From Flavobacterium psychrophilum (lineage in GTDB: Bacteria; Bacteroidota; Bacteroidia; Flavobacteriales; Flavobacteriaceae): a stretch of 64,000 nucleotides of DNA. A program made the position numbers and the translations under genes. The notes under the pieces were generated by a model. The model was not told the origin of the DNA, ran no database searches, and saw nothing but the letters and a program-made list of their open reading frames with translations. Location of the stretch: assembly GCA_945862065.1 (NCBI GenBank), contig CAMAWT010000005.1:83983-147982 (forward strand), given 5' to 3'. Positions 16,628 through 26,047 of this stretch are shown piece by piece; positions within the stretch are counted from its first letter, which is position 1, and every line of letters starts with the position of its first letter.

Positions 16628-17554
16628 TTAGAAAATTCTTGGATTTAAAATTCTTTTAACTGTTTGCGTAGAAACTTCATATCGTAGTATAAATTCAGCA
16701 CTACCAGAGTTAGTTTTTGAAAAACGGGTTGTGTCATAATCATACGCTGCGCCAATCATTAATTCTTTGGTAAGCTGATATGAAGCCATGGCACTTATAG
16801 CGGCATCAAATCGGTAAGCAGCACCCACCGTAATTTTTTCATTAAACAAAAAATTTGCCGAAAGGTCCAATTGAACAGGCGCGCCTAAAACTATTTTTGA
16901 AACAGCACTCGTTTTTAATTTTATATTGCTAGAAAGATCAAATATATATCCTGCAGAAGCATAATAATTTCTTAGTTCTTTGCCAGTATAGATTTCGTTG
17001 ACCGAAGTATTTTCATGTTTTGTTTCGATTATATTTGGAACACTTACCCCAAGGTATAATTTGGCAGTTTCATACATTAAACCAACTCCAATCTGGGGAG
17101 TAAATTGGTTTTTAACGGCAACAAAGTTACCATCTGTTTGATCTTTTATGGATAATTTATTTGGATCAAAACTATAACTTTGACCTCCAGCTTTTATACC
17201 AAAATTTATATTAGAATTTTCGGTCATTATGGTATATGCAAAATCAATATTTAATGCCATTTCGTTTAATGGCCCTGTTACATCGTTGTATAAATTGGCT
17301 CCTAATGCAATTTTTTCATTGGATAGTGGAGATTGAATGGATAATGCCTGAGAGCTAGGTGCCCCACTTACTCCAATCCATTGCGATCTATGAATTAAAC
17401 TTGCGCTCAAGCTGTTTCTATATCCTGCAAACGCTGGATTGATAGTACTTGGGTTGTACATATAATGAGTAAACTGAGGGTCTTGTTGTGCAAAAGTTTG
17501 ACTTTTTGACAAAGTAATTACTAAAAATACGAGTATATAAATTCTATTTTTCAT
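16628..17554 (-). CDS. T9SS membrane protein, PorP/SprF family
   Basis: The 308-residue protein has a signal peptide ending FAQQ, followed by the family signature QDPQFTHYMYNPSTINPAFAGYR and HRSQWIGVSGAPSSQ. The rest is an outer-membrane barrel. SprF-like proteins are needed to secrete or attach specific type B T9SS substrates. It lies 10 bp downstream of the type B substrate gene and 26 bp upstream of the OmpA-family gene, so it is probably the dedicated partner of that substrate. Confidence 0.95.
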   Translation of the reverse strand: MKNRIYILVFLVITLSKSQTFAQQDPQFTHYMYNPSTINPAFAGYRNSLSASLIHRSQWIGVSGAPSSQALSIQSPLSNEKIALGANLYNDVTGPLNEMALNIDFAYTIMTENSNINFGIKAGGQSYSFDPNKLSIKDQTDGNFVAVKNQFTPQIGVGLMYETAKLYLGVSVPNIIETKHENTSVNEIYTGKELRNYYASAGYIFDLSSNIKLKTSAVSKIVLGAPVQLDLSANFLFNEKITVGAAYRFDAAISAMASYQLTKELMIGAAYDYDTTRFSKTNSGSAEFILRYEVSTQTVKRILNPRIF

Positions 17555-17564
17555 TTTACAAATG

Positions 17565-19865
17565 TTAGTTGATGTATAAATAACCTACAATTTTTCTGCC
17601 TTGAGCATTGGATTTTGTGAATTCAAAAGTGTAGAAATAAGTGCCAGAAGGCAGCTTTTCTCCTTCTTTTATGGTTGCTCTTCCTTCACTTATCCCATTA
17701 AATTGATTGTTATAGTTTTCTTTATAATAAACTTCAACTCCCCATCTGTTAAAAATGGTTAGTTTATTATTCGTAAATAAATTTATTCCTACGATGTAAA
17801 ATGTTTCATTTTTCGAATCTCCATTAGGAGAAATGGCATTAAATATTTTGATACCGTTATCTTCTCCACTGTAAGGATCTGTTCCAGTCTCATCTTCATC
17901 AAAATTATCTGTTCCATCCCCGTCGCAATCTGCATTTTGCCACATTGGATTTGAAGTATCATAACCAGTATATCCTACTATTTGCTCTGGGTCGCAGGGA
18001 TCATATGGAATGGTGTTGTCTGTATGTTCTTCGCCGTTTAATATTCCATCTCCGTCACAATCACCAGCTTGCCAAATAGTATTTGTAGCCACATAACCGC
18101 TATATCCAATTTGTTGTACAGGATCACAAGGAAGTTTAGGGTTTGTATTATTAGTAACTTCTGGTCCGTCTTTAATACCATCGCCATCGGTATCTGCTAC
18201 AAAAGGGTAGGTGCCTAAAGTAATTTCTTGACCATTTGTAAGTCCGTCATTATCACAATCTGCCGCTTTCCATATTGTATTGGTACTAACAAAAGTAGTA
18301 TTTGTTGCAGCGGGAGCTGGGCTACATGGGTTATATGGGTCTGTTGCATTTGTATATTCCAATCCGTTTAATATGCCATCACCGTCACAATCGCCAGCTT
18401 GCCAAATAAGATTTGCTGGTTCAAAGCCAATATAACCCACATTACGACTTGGGTTACATGGGTCTTGAGGATCTGTACCATTAGCTGTTTCTGTATCATC
18501 TAGAATTCCATCGCCATCAGAATCAATCAAAAAATTAAAACCACAATTTTCTGTTTGAGTCACCGTATTAGATACTACCAAAGTTATTGTTGGATTGGTG
18601 CCTTGCGTTTGGGTAGCATTTAATGGGAAATCAACATCATTTGTGTCTATAGTTGAAGTGGTTGAACCAGACAATACAATAGCACTCCAATTTCCGTTGG
18701 CATCGGTTGTGACATTTTGAATACTTCCATTAGATTCCGTAATTTTAACGGTAATATTCGGTAAATTTGGTTCTAATGTGTTTTGAATACCATTATTATT
18801 AATATCTGCATACAAATGACCTTTGAGGGTTCCTTTGTTAAAAAAACCAAAGTTTCCACTTGAGTTCGTGTTGTTTAATTGAACCGTTACCGTTTTCGGA
18901 TTTGTGCCTTCTGTTAAAACAGAGCCACTTGGTATTGCGGTAGAACTTGTATTAATAGTTATGGTTGTATTTCCTGTAGGAACAATTGCAGACCAATTTC
19001 CAAGGTTGTTTGTTGTAGCTGTGATGGTCGTTCCTAATGAAGTTAAAATGGAGATTGAAACATTTGAAAGATTACTTTCAGTGCCGTTTTGAGTACCATT
19101 GCCATTCGAATCAAAATAAATATGACCTGTTACAGTTCCACTTTCAAAATAACCGTCATTTTCAGTAAAAGTTGTAGTTGCAATTAAAACAGTTGAAGTA
19201 TTTGGATTGGTTCCTTCAGTTTGTGTGGCACCTAAAGGGAAATTAGAATCATTCGTATTTATCGCAACGGTAGCTTGTCCAATACCAGCTGTAACCGCCC
19301 AATTTCCGTTTGAATCTGTTACTAAATTATAAATATTACCATGCGCATCGGTAACCACAACATCAACATTTGCCATGTTTTGATCAACTAATGCATTTTG
19401 AGTGCCATTTCCATTTTTATCATAATAGAGGTGTCCAGTAATTTTCCCAACATAGAAAAACCCATCTGTACCCGCGTTAACAGTTTGATTTGAAATGGCT
19501 ATTACACTGTTAGGGTCGGTGCCTTCTGTTTGAATTCTACCTATTGTACTAGGTAAATCGGTTTGGTCTAGGCTTACAGTTGTATTTCCAGAAGAGACTA
19601 GTGCGGTCCAGTTTCCACTGATGTTTGTATCTACTACTTGGAAACTTCCATCGCTTTGAGAAATTAATACTCCAACATTTGCTAAATTTGGTTCTCCAAT
19701 ATTTTGCGTGCCATTTCCATTGGTGTCTCTGTAAACATGCCCCGTTAAGGTAGCATCATTAGTAAGTAATTTGTTTTTATTTTTTGTTTTTTCAGAAGAT
19801 TGTGAAAAGACTTGAAGGCAAATAATGGTTAATATAATACTAAATTGAATTTGGTTTATTTTCAT
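17565..19865 (-). CDS. Large surface protein with SdrD-B-like repeats and T9SS type B (CHU) domain
   Basis: The 766-residue protein has a signal peptide (MKINQIQFSIILTIICLQVFSQ). Four tandem ~95-residue SdrD B-like domains follow, each opening with the calcium-binding pattern GHxYxDxNGNGTQN (near residues 42, 143, 243, 342). Next come five thrombospondin type 3-like Asp-rich Ca sites (DSDGDGILDD, DCDGDGILNG, DCDNDGLTNG, DTDGDGIKDG, DCDGDGTDNF) between repeated Cys-containing spacers (DPCNPS, NPCSPA). The last ~90 residues are the gliding-motility-associated C-terminal domain (AISPNGDSKNETF, IFNRWGVEVY, LPSGTYFYTF). It is first in an operon with PorP/SprF and OmpA genes. Likely a rigid calcium-stabilised surface stalk or adhesin exported by the T9SS. 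Confidence 0.93.
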   Translation of the reverse strand: MKINQIQFSIILTIICLQVFSQSSEKTKNKNKLLTNDATLTGHVYRDTNGNGTQNIGEPNLANVGVLISQSDGSFQVVDTNISGNWTALVSSGNTTVSLDQTDLPSTIGRIQTEGTDPNSVIAISNQTVNAGTDGFFYVGKITGHLYYDKNGNGTQNALVDQNMANVDVVVTDAHGNIYNLVTDSNGNWAVTAGIGQATVAINTNDSNFPLGATQTEGTNPNTSTVLIATTTFTENDGYFESGTVTGHIYFDSNGNGTQNGTESNLSNVSISILTSLGTTITATTNNLGNWSAIVPTGNTTITINTSSTAIPSGSVLTEGTNPKTVTVQLNNTNSSGNFGFFNKGTLKGHLYADINNNGIQNTLEPNLPNITVKITESNGSIQNVTTDANGNWSAIVLSGSTTSTIDTNDVDFPLNATQTQGTNPTITLVVSNTVTQTENCGFNFLIDSDGDGILDDTETANGTDPQDPCNPSRNVGYIGFEPANLIWQAGDCDGDGILNGLEYTNATDPYNPCSPAPAATNTTFVSTNTIWKAADCDNDGLTNGQEITLGTYPFVADTDGDGIKDGPEVTNNTNPKLPCDPVQQIGYSGYVATNTIWQAGDCDGDGILNGEEHTDNTIPYDPCDPEQIVGYTGYDTSNPMWQNADCDGDGTDNFDEDETGTDPYSGEDNGIKIFNAISPNGDSKNETFYIVGINLFTNNKLTIFNRWGVEVYYKENYNNQFNGISEGRATIKEGEKLPSGTYFYTFEFTKSNAQGRKIVGYLYIN
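18539..19750 (-). repeat. Tandem coding repeats for SdrD-B-like domains
   Basis: Four units of ~300 bp each encode GHxYxDxNGNGTQN...EPNLxNVxVxI...GNWSAxVxxGxT...TEGTNP. Similarity is clear in protein and partial in DNA, so this is an old duplication array rather than a recent one. Confidence 0.75.
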
Positions 19866-20151
19866 ATTTTGATAAAATTGATGTTCGGATATCTAAAAGC
19901 GCCAAATTTATTTTTTTTTGAATTCATAAAAGTTGTTAAATAACAACTTTATATTTTTTTTAAAATTTTATACAATTTAACCCTATTTCAGAAAATGAAG
20001 TAATGAAAAATCCAATTTATAACGAATAATTCAAATTGGCTTAATGTACAACGAAAACGTTATAATTCAAAAAAAAATAGTATGCGTGCATATCATTATT
20101 AGAAAATTATTTTATACTTTTACATCTGAAAATAAATTAAAAAATATACGA
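19866..20151. other. Divergent intergenic region between the T9SS operon and etfB
   Basis: AT-rich spacer holding the promoters of two divergent units. The only box seen for etfB is TACTTTTA at 20115-20122 (one mismatch to TAnnTTTG). The in-frame ATG at 20044 extends etfB by 36 atypical residues and is not accepted as a start. Confidence 0.5.
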
Positions 20152-20898
20152 ATGAAAATACTTGTTTGCATCAGTCATGTGCCCGACACTACATCGAAAA
20201 TTAATTTTGTAAATAATGATACTGAATTTGATTCAAATGGTGTTCAATATGTTATCAATCCAAATGATGAATTTGGACTAACAAGAGCAATTTGGTTTCA
20301 AGAACAACAAGCAGCAACTGTAACAGTTGTAAACGTTGGTTTGGCAGAAACCGAATCAACTTTAAGAAAAGCATTAGCCATTGGAGCAAACGAAGCCATT
20401 CGTATCAATGCAAATCCTATTGATGGTTTTTTTGTAGCAAAACAACTAGCTGAGGTAGTAAAATCTGGCAACTATGATGTTGTTATTTGCGGAAAAGAAT
20501 CATTAGATTACAACGGTGGTATGGTGCCAGGAATGTTGTCTGCATTAGTGAATTACAATTTTGTCAATTCTTGTACAGAAGTAACAATTGATGGATTGAA
20601 TGTAAAAGCAGCTCGTGAAATTGACGGCGGAAAAGAAATAATTTCTACAACGTTGCCTATTATCATTGGAGGTCAAAAAGGAATTGTTGAAGAAAAAGAT
20701 TTACGCATTCCAAACATGAGAGGAATTATGACCGCAAGAACAAAAGTCTTGACTGTTTTGGAGCCAGTAGAATCAGGTTCAGAAACAAGTGTAATACAAT
20801 TTGAAAAACCCGCACCAAAATCAGCAGTAAAAATGATTGCAGCAGACAATCTAGACGAATTAATTTCGTTATTACACAATGAAGCTAAAGTAATTTAA
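20152..20898 (+). CDS. etfB: Electron transfer flavoprotein, beta subunit
   Basis: The protein has 248 residues from the ATG at 20152, giving the normal N-terminus MKILVCISHVPDTTSK. ETF carries electrons from acyl-CoA dehydrogenases to ETF:quinone oxidoreductase. Visible family marks are VINPNDEFGLTRA, the AMP/nucleotide-binding ICGKESLDYNGGMVPGMLSA and the ETF-beta signature VKAAREIDGGKEI...LPIIIGGQKG. The alpha subunit follows after 26 bp, so the two are co-transcribed. Confidence 0.96.
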   Translation: MKILVCISHVPDTTSKINFVNNDTEFDSNGVQYVINPNDEFGLTRAIWFQEQQAATVTVVNVGLAETESTLRKALAIGANEAIRINANPIDGFFVAKQLAEVVKSGNYDVVICGKESLDYNGGMVPGMLSALVNYNFVNSCTEVTIDGLNVKAAREIDGGKEIISTTLPIIIGGQKGIVEEKDLRIPNMRGIMTARTKVLTVLEPVESGSETSVIQFEKPAPKSAVKMIAADNLDELISLLHNEAKVI

Positions 20899-20924
20899 TT
20901 TTTATAATTTAAAAAAATAAAATC

Positions 20925-21893
20925 ATGTCAATACTAATATATGCTGAATCAAGCGAAGGAAAATTAAAAAAAGTAGCATTCGAAGTAGCTTCTTATGCAC
21001 ATAAAATTGCAGAATCTCTCGGTACTTCAGTTACTGCGCTTACCATAAATGTTTCAGACACTTCAGAATTGTCTAAATATGGTGTAAACAAAGTTTTGAA
21101 TGTATCAAATGAAAAACTTACTAGTTTTTCGGCAAAAGCCTACGCTGATGTTTTGAAGCAAGCAGCACAAAAAGAAGCAGCGCAAGTCGTGGTGGTATCT
21201 TCTACAACAGACAGTTTATACTTAGCACCCATACTCGCAATAGGACTTAACGCAGGTTTTGCATCCAATGTGGTTGGGTTACCAATGAGTACGTCGCCGT
21301 TCCAAGTTAAACGAACTGCTTTCTCAAACAAAGCTTTTACAGTTTCTGAAATTTCGACCGATTGTAAATTATTAGCTATAGCTAAAAATTCGTTCGGGAT
21401 TCATGAATCACACGTTTCCTTATCAGAAGAAGTATTTTCACCAGAAATTTCAGATGCCGACTTTTTAATCAAAGTGGATTCCATTGAAAAAGCTTCTGGA
21501 AAAGTAACCATTGCCGATGCTGATATTGTTGTTTCTGCCGGTAGAGGGTTGAAAGGACCAGAAAACTGGGGACTTATTGAAGATTTAGCAACCACACTAG
21601 GGGCTGCAACCGCTTGTTCAAAACCTGTTTCAGATTTAGGATGGAGACCTCACAGCGAGCACGTTGGACAAACAGGAAAACCCGTTGCTACCAATTTATA
21701 TATTGCAATTGGCATATCTGGAGCCATTCAACACATTGCCGGAATCAATTCATCTAAAATAAAATTGGTAATCAACACCGATGCTGAAGCTCCTTTCTTT
21801 AAAGTAGCAGATTACGGAATTGTAGGTGATGCTTTTGATATTTTGCCTAAGTTAACCCAGAAATTAAAAGAATTTAAAGCACAAAACGCTTAA
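20925..21893 (+). CDS. etfA: Electron transfer flavoprotein, alpha subunit
   Basis: The 322-residue protein has an N-terminal ETF alpha/beta fold and a C-terminal FAD-binding domain with VVSAGRGLKGPENW, the SKPVSDLGWRPHSEHVGQTGK loop, and IAIGISGAIQHIAGI...INTDAEAPFF, all canonical FAD contacts. It pairs with the upstream EtfB. A good terminator follows at 21916. Confidence 0.97.
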   Translation: MSILIYAESSEGKLKKVAFEVASYAHKIAESLGTSVTALTINVSDTSELSKYGVNKVLNVSNEKLTSFSAKAYADVLKQAAQKEAAQVVVVSSTTDSLYLAPILAIGLNAGFASNVVGLPMSTSPFQVKRTAFSNKAFTVSEISTDCKLLAIAKNSFGIHESHVSLSEEVFSPEISDADFLIKVDSIEKASGKVTIADADIVVSAGRGLKGPENWGLIEDLATTLGAATACSKPVSDLGWRPHSEHVGQTGKPVATNLYIAIGISGAIQHIAGINSSKIKLVINTDAEAPFFKVADYGIVGDAFDILPKLTQKLKEFKAQNA

Positions 21894-21915
21894 ATTAAAT
21901 TTTAAATAGTTTAAG

Positions 21916-21945
21916 AAAGTCTTTCGAAAGAGAGACTTTTTTTTT
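21916..21945 (+). terminator. Terminator of etfBA
   Basis: The stem AAAGTCT/AGACTTT (21916-21922 with 21933-21939) is followed by a T run. Confidence 0.88.
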
Positions 21946-21966
21946 GAACTCTTTCCCCATTTTTTC

Positions 21967-22093
21967 AGGAGCACACCAATTGTTTTCAGAACAAAAACCG
22001 TCCTGCTCTCGCCTTTATCTCCTTCGCCCTACGGGACTTCAGGAGGATATCGGCTCCATCAGGGCTACATTTGAAGAGTTGTTTTTCAGTTGA
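21967..22093 (-). ncRNA. Structured intergenic element, class 1 copy 2
   Basis: The core 22000-22066 (minus strand) is like copy 1, except that the inner stem has changed from TTGC/GCAA to TCC/GGA on both sides, which keeps pairing. It also has a G.G at one pair of the outer stem (GGCGAGAGC). The 5' TTTTCAACTGAAAAAC and 3' GTGTGCTCCT flanks are conserved. It lies downstream of etfA in the opposite orientation. Confidence 0.7.
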
Positions 22094-22370
22094 AAATAGG
22101 CATTAGGCAATAGGCAAAAGGCTATAAGTAAAATTGTAGTTAAATATGAAAAATAGTTTTCAGAAGAAAATTTTTGAGTTTCAAAGTTGCAAAGATTCAG
22201 AGTTACAAAGTTTTTAAATTTGTGCTAATTTGTGCTAATTTGTGGTTAAAAAATTGATTTTTGAAATTGTCATTGATATTGCGAAAGTTTGTCATTCCCT
22301 AGGAATCTCAAAAGGATTTAATTAATTTAAAAAAAATGGAATCAAAAACCATCAAAAAAAATATTTTATT

Positions 22371-22378
22371 TACATTTG
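22371..22378 (+). promoter_or_regulatory. Putative -7 box of the orphan secreted-protein gene
   Basis: TACATTTG is a perfect TAnnTTTG ~115 bp before the ATG. It would give an unusually long leader of about 110 nt containing a CAAAAC/GTTTTG hairpin. No -33 box was seen. Confidence 0.35.
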
Positions 22379-22493
22379 AAAAATATATACCAAAACACAA
22401 CACCGTTTTGAAGTTATTTGCCAAATACAAAGTATAAAAAGTGCAAGAACTTTCGTGTATTAACTAGTTAGCTGAAATTGAAAAAAAATCTAT

Positions 22494-23051
22494 ATGAAAT
22501 TCCCTAAATTAATTGTTCTTTTATTTTTATCAACATTATCATTTAATGTAAATGCACAAGGAAAAGTAAAACTTAATTGCAAAAAAATTGAATTAGTATA
22601 TTATGAAACCGAAGGGAAAATTAAAGTTTCTGATTATGCTCTAGTGAACGAATCTGGTTATGTCACAGTTCATTTAAATGGAAATAGAGGACTGAAATTT
22701 TATGGTTATCAACTTTCAGACAAATTGATTAATGAAATTAATTCCTTGTTCGCCAAAAGTTCTTTAAAAACCAACTTAATTCAAACGAAGTTAAAACCTG
22801 GAACTCATTATTCTGGAAGTTATTATTATATAACTTGCGACAAAGAATCATTGTGTTTTATAGAACCATTTATGTCAAAAGATTTTAATTCTATTTTTGC
22901 CCAAATCGAGAACACTATTCTCAAGCAATCTGAAAAAGCAGAAATTGAAAATCCAAGATTTAATATTAAAGAAATTAAAAAAAGAGTTATAATTGAACAT
23001 AAAAAATCAAATTATTTACCTAAAATTGAAAAACCACATTCAATGAGATAA
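22494..23051 (+). CDS. Secreted hypothetical protein
   Basis: The 185-residue protein has a signal peptide (MKFPKLIVLLFLSTLSFNVNAQ). The mature part has two Cys, a possible beta-rich N-terminal half (KIELVYYETEGKIKVSDYALV, SGYVTVHLNGNRGL) and a lysine-rich C-terminus. No known family is recognised. It stands alone with ~600 bp of noncoding DNA before it and ~540 bp after it, inside a set of imperfect inverted repeats. No terminator with a T run was seen downstream. Acquisition by transfer is possible but the composition does not stand out. Confidence 0.7.
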   Translation: MKFPKLIVLLFLSTLSFNVNAQGKVKLNCKKIELVYYETEGKIKVSDYALVNESGYVTVHLNGNRGLKFYGYQLSDKLINEINSLFAKSSLKTNLIQTKLKPGTHYSGSYYYITCDKESLCFIEPFMSKDFNSIFAQIENTILKQSEKAEIENPRFNIKEIKKRVIIEHKKSNYLPKIEKPHSMR

Positions 23052-23589
23052 AAACAACTACTGCCAACAACTAGACTTTCGTTACACCTGAAATCCAAGC
23101 AATGAAATTCTTGTCAAGCCGAACCCGATTACATTCACATTATTTATGCGTTTATCGAAAAGTTTTTAGATAGATTTTCAAGAGGATTTAGCACCTCTTT
23201 TTTAATCAAAAAATCTTAATGCTCCTCAATTTCTTAATGGTTTAAAAAAAATAAACATCAAATTTCAATTCCAAAAAATTAATAGAATAACTACAAATTT
23301 CACAATTTTAAAACTTTGTATCTCAGCAACTTTGCAACTCAAAGAAAGCATCTGAAAACCATTAGACAATGATGACCCAAGTTGATCCTAATGGCTATTG
23401 GCTATTGCCTAATGCCTACTACCCAAAACTGACTTATGTAGAAATTATTATTTTAGTATGTAATGGTTTTATCCTATTGCTTTTTTTTGTTAATTTGCAA
23501 TGACATTAATTTTTTTAATTTAAGTGTTTTAATAACACATATTTTAGTTTGATTAATAAAAATAAACCGCCTCTATTCAATAAAAAATA
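23052..23589. other. Intergenic region, mostly featureless
   Basis: No gene was seen. It contains the right-hand arms of the inverted repeats (23310-23340, 23400-23418) and AT-rich sequence. A weak -7-like TTAGTTTG lies ~35 bp before the DUF151 gene. Confidence 0.6.
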
Positions 23590-24210
23590 ATGAGTTTAGT
23601 AAAATTAGCTATTAAAGGAATCTCGTACAGTCAAACCCAAAACGGAGCTTATGCTTTGATTTTGAATGAAATTGACGGTGACAGAAAATTACCTATAGTA
23701 ATTGGTGCTTTTGAAGCACAATCAATTGCGATAGCTTTAGAAAAAGAAATAAAGCCACCCAGACCTTTAACCCACGATTTGTTCAAAAGTTTCGCAGATC
23801 GATTTGATATAGTGGTGAAGCAAGTAATTATTCATAAATTGGTAGATGGTGTTTTTTATTCCAGCATGATTTGTGAACGTGATAAAATAGAAGAAATCAT
23901 TGACGCAAGAACATCAGATGCTATTGCATTGGCACTCCGATTTGAAGCGCCCATTTTTACTTACAAAAACATATTGGACAAAGCCGGAATTTATTTAAAT
24001 CCGACAAATTTAGACGAAAATACAGATGCCTCTGATGATGGTGTGCTCTCGAATCCAGAAACTTTTGGACAAGAGGAGAAAGAAGAATCAAGAGGATACA
24101 AAACAAATAGTTTATCAGAATTACATCAAATGTTAGAAACCGCAGTTCAAGAGGAAGATTATGAAAAAGCGGCACATTTGCGTGATGAAATTTCAAAAAG
24201 AGAATCCTAA
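23590..24210 (+). CDS. Bifunctional nuclease family protein (DUF151) with UVR domain
   Basis: The 206-residue protein has an N-terminal DUF151 domain (~1-135; LPIVIGAFEAQSIAIALE, RPLTHDLFKSF, SSMICERD, DARTSDAIALALR), named for plant bifunctional nucleases. A C-terminal UVR/UvrB-C motif follows (~165-205; LSELHQMLETAVQEEDYEKAAHLRDEI). This combination is common in Bacteroidota; the bacterial activity is not well established. It is first in a tight run with thyA (15-bp gap), so co-transcription is likely. Confidence 0.9.
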   Translation: MSLVKLAIKGISYSQTQNGAYALILNEIDGDRKLPIVIGAFEAQSIAIALEKEIKPPRPLTHDLFKSFADRFDIVVKQVIIHKLVDGVFYSSMICERDKIEEIIDARTSDAIALALRFEAPIFTYKNILDKAGIYLNPTNLDENTDASDDGVLSNPETFGQEEKEESRGYKTNSLSELHQMLETAVQEEDYEKAAHLRDEISKRES

Positions 24211-24225
24211 CAACCTTATTTTCAA

Positions 24226-25050
24226 ATGAAACAATACCACGATTTAGTCAAGCACGTTCTTGAAAACGGCATTCAAAAAGGAGATCGAACAGGAACAGGA
24301 ACCAAAAGTGTTTTTGGATATCAAATGCGTTTTGATTTAAACGATGGTTTTCCAATGGTTACAACCAAAAAACTACATTTTAAATCCATTGTATATGAAT
24401 TGCTCTGGTTTTTGAAAGGGGATACAAATATTGGATATTTGAAAGAAAATGATGTCAAAATTTGGAATGCTTGGGCAAATAAAAACGGTGATTTAGGACC
24501 AGTTTATGGTCACCAATGGCGTAACTGGAATAGTGAAGAAATTGATCAAATTTCGGAATTAATTACGGCTTTAAAAACCACTCCAAATAGCAGAAGATTA
24601 CTTATATCTGCCTGGAATCCCTCGGTTTTACCAGACACTACTAAATCTTTTGCAGAAAATATTGAAAACGGAAAAGTAGCTTTGCCTCCTTGTCATGCTT
24701 TTTTTCAGTTTTATGTTGCAGACGGTAAATTATCGTGTCAATTATATCAAAGAAGCGCCGATATCTTTTTAGGGGTTCCTTTTAATATTGCATCTTATGC
24801 GTTACTAACCATGATGATTGCACAAGTTTGTGATTTGGGAGTAGGCGAGTTCATTCACACTTTTGGTGATGCGCATATTTATAACAATCATTTTGAACAA
24901 GTAAAATTACAACTTTCTCGCGAGTTTTTTCCGCTTCCAAAAATGATTTTAAATCCGGAAATAAAAAATATTTTCGATTTTACTTTTGAAGATTTTACGT
25001 TAGAAGGGTATGAAGCGCACCCAAATATAAAAGGTGAAGTAGCAGTTTAA
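24226..25050 (+). CDS. thyA: Thymidylate synthase
   Basis: The 274-residue protein methylates dUMP to dTMP using methylene-tetrahydrofolate, releasing dihydrofolate. Visible: [11 protein letters not shown] with the phosphate-binding Arg, [21 protein letters not shown] region, catalytic Cys in [32 protein letters not shown] and [11 protein letters not shown]. Length is usual for the family. folA lies 1.5 kb downstream, so both enzymes of the thymidylate/dihydrofolate cycle are close. Confidence 0.98.
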   Translation: MKQYHDLVKHVLENGIQKGDRTGTGTKSVFGYQMRFDLNDGFPMVTTKKLHFKSIVYELLWFLKGDTNIGYLKENDVKIWNAWANKNGDLGPVYGHQWRNWNSEEIDQISELITALKTTPNSRRLLISAWNPSVLPDTTKSFAENIENGKVALPPCHAFFQFYVADGKLSCQLYQRSADIFLGVPFNIASYALLTMMIAQVCDLGVGEFIHTFGDAHIYNNHFEQVKLQLSREFFPLPKMILNPEIKNIFDFTFEDFTLEGYEAHPNIKGEVAV

Positions 25051-25059
25051 AATAGTTTT

Positions 25060-25998
25060 ATGAAAATCAAGTTTTTATTATTTATTGCTGTTATAACTTC
25101 TGCTTTTGCTCAAGCTCAAGACAAAGTGTTTTATCTGGATTCTTTATATAGAGAAGCATCAGAATCAAATTATCAAATTAAAAGGGTAATAAAAGACTTT
25201 GATATGGATAAAAATGAATACAAAGTTTTTGAATACAATCAAGATGAAAAGATACTTTTAGAAGGTACTTATGCTGATAAAATCACATTAAAAAAAATTG
25301 GGGCTTTTACAAATTATTACACGAACGGTAAAACGAAAGCAATTACAAATTATTCCGAGTTTAAACCATTTGGCAAACATATAGAATGGTATGAAAACGG
25401 TAATGTAAAGCTGGAGGCTGAATATACAAATGCACCATCCGATTCAGGAAAAAATTATAAAATCAATCAATTTTGGGACGAAAATAATGTTCAGAAAGTG
25501 ATTGCCGGAAATGGTTCATTTTATGAAAAAAATAAGAAAACCGTAACTGAAGGCTTACTTAAAAATGGTTACAAAGAAGGCGAATGGAAACAATATAATT
25601 CAGATTTCTATCAAATTTTAGAAATATATTCCGAAGGGAAATTCATTTCAGGTACCAATACAGATAGAGATGGAAATGTTGTTAATTATGTTGAATTAGA
25701 ACGAAGACCCGAACCTGTTGATGGAATGGCTCATTTTTATAAATACATTGCCAATAATTTTAATTTTACAAGAGAAGCAATTAAAAACAACATAACAGGT
25801 AAAATTTTTGTGCAGTTTGTAGTTGATAAAGAAGGTAAAATTACGGAAGCTAAAATCTTGAAAGGATTAGGTTACGGGTTAGACGAAGAAGCTATTAGAG
25901 TAGTTTCAAGTTATAAAAATTGGATTCCTGGCATGCAAAAAGGCAGAAAAGTGAGATGTTCCTATGCCATTCCAATAAGTTTGAGTGGGTATAGATAA
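25060..25998 (+). CDS. TonB C-terminal domain protein with MORN-like repeats
   Basis: The 312-residue protein has a signal peptide (MKIKFLLFIAVITSAFAQAQ). Residues ~80-200 contain YwqK/MORN-like repeats (YTNGKTKAITNYSEF, WYENGNVKLEAEYTN, NGYKEGEWKQYN). The last ~85 residues are a TonB C-terminal fold (ITGKIFVQFVVDKEGKITEAKILKGLGYGLDEEAIRVV, WIPGMQKGRKV). The signal peptide looks cleavable, not a membrane anchor, so it may not be a classical energy-transducing TonB. It starts 9 bp after thyA. Confidence 0.85.
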   Translation: MKIKFLLFIAVITSAFAQAQDKVFYLDSLYREASESNYQIKRVIKDFDMDKNEYKVFEYNQDEKILLEGTYADKITLKKIGAFTNYYTNGKTKAITNYSEFKPFGKHIEWYENGNVKLEAEYTNAPSDSGKNYKINQFWDENNVQKVIAGNGSFYEKNKKTVTEGLLKNGYKEGEWKQYNSDFYQILEIYSEGKFISGTNTDRDGNVVNYVELERRPEPVDGMAHFYKYIANNFNFTREAIKNNITGKIFVQFVVDKEGKITEAKILKGLGYGLDEEAIRVVSSYKNWIPGMQKGRKVRCSYAIPISLSGYR

Positions 25999-26047
25999 AA
26001 AATTTGGCATTGTTTTTGAAAAGATTTGTTTATAAAAAATATATACC

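Larger units (their letters stand above)
22097..23418. repeat. Imperfect inverted repeats around an orphan gene
   Basis: The outer arms are 22097-22115 (TAGGCATTAGGCAATAGGC) and 23400-23418, which match as reverse complements at 18 of 19 positions. A second, inner pair (about 22182-22213 and 23310-23340) shares AAAACTTTGTA and CTTTGCAACT in inverted order. The enclosed ~1.3 kb carries one gene (22494-23051). No transposase is present. The arms resemble short dispersed intergenic words, so this may be two independent insertions in opposite orientation. Confidence 0.55.

Noticed and set aside
18539..19750. CRISPR-like periodicity
   Set aside because: The ~300-bp period is from tandem protein domains in one reading frame; no short identical repeats with unique spacers occur anywhere in the window.
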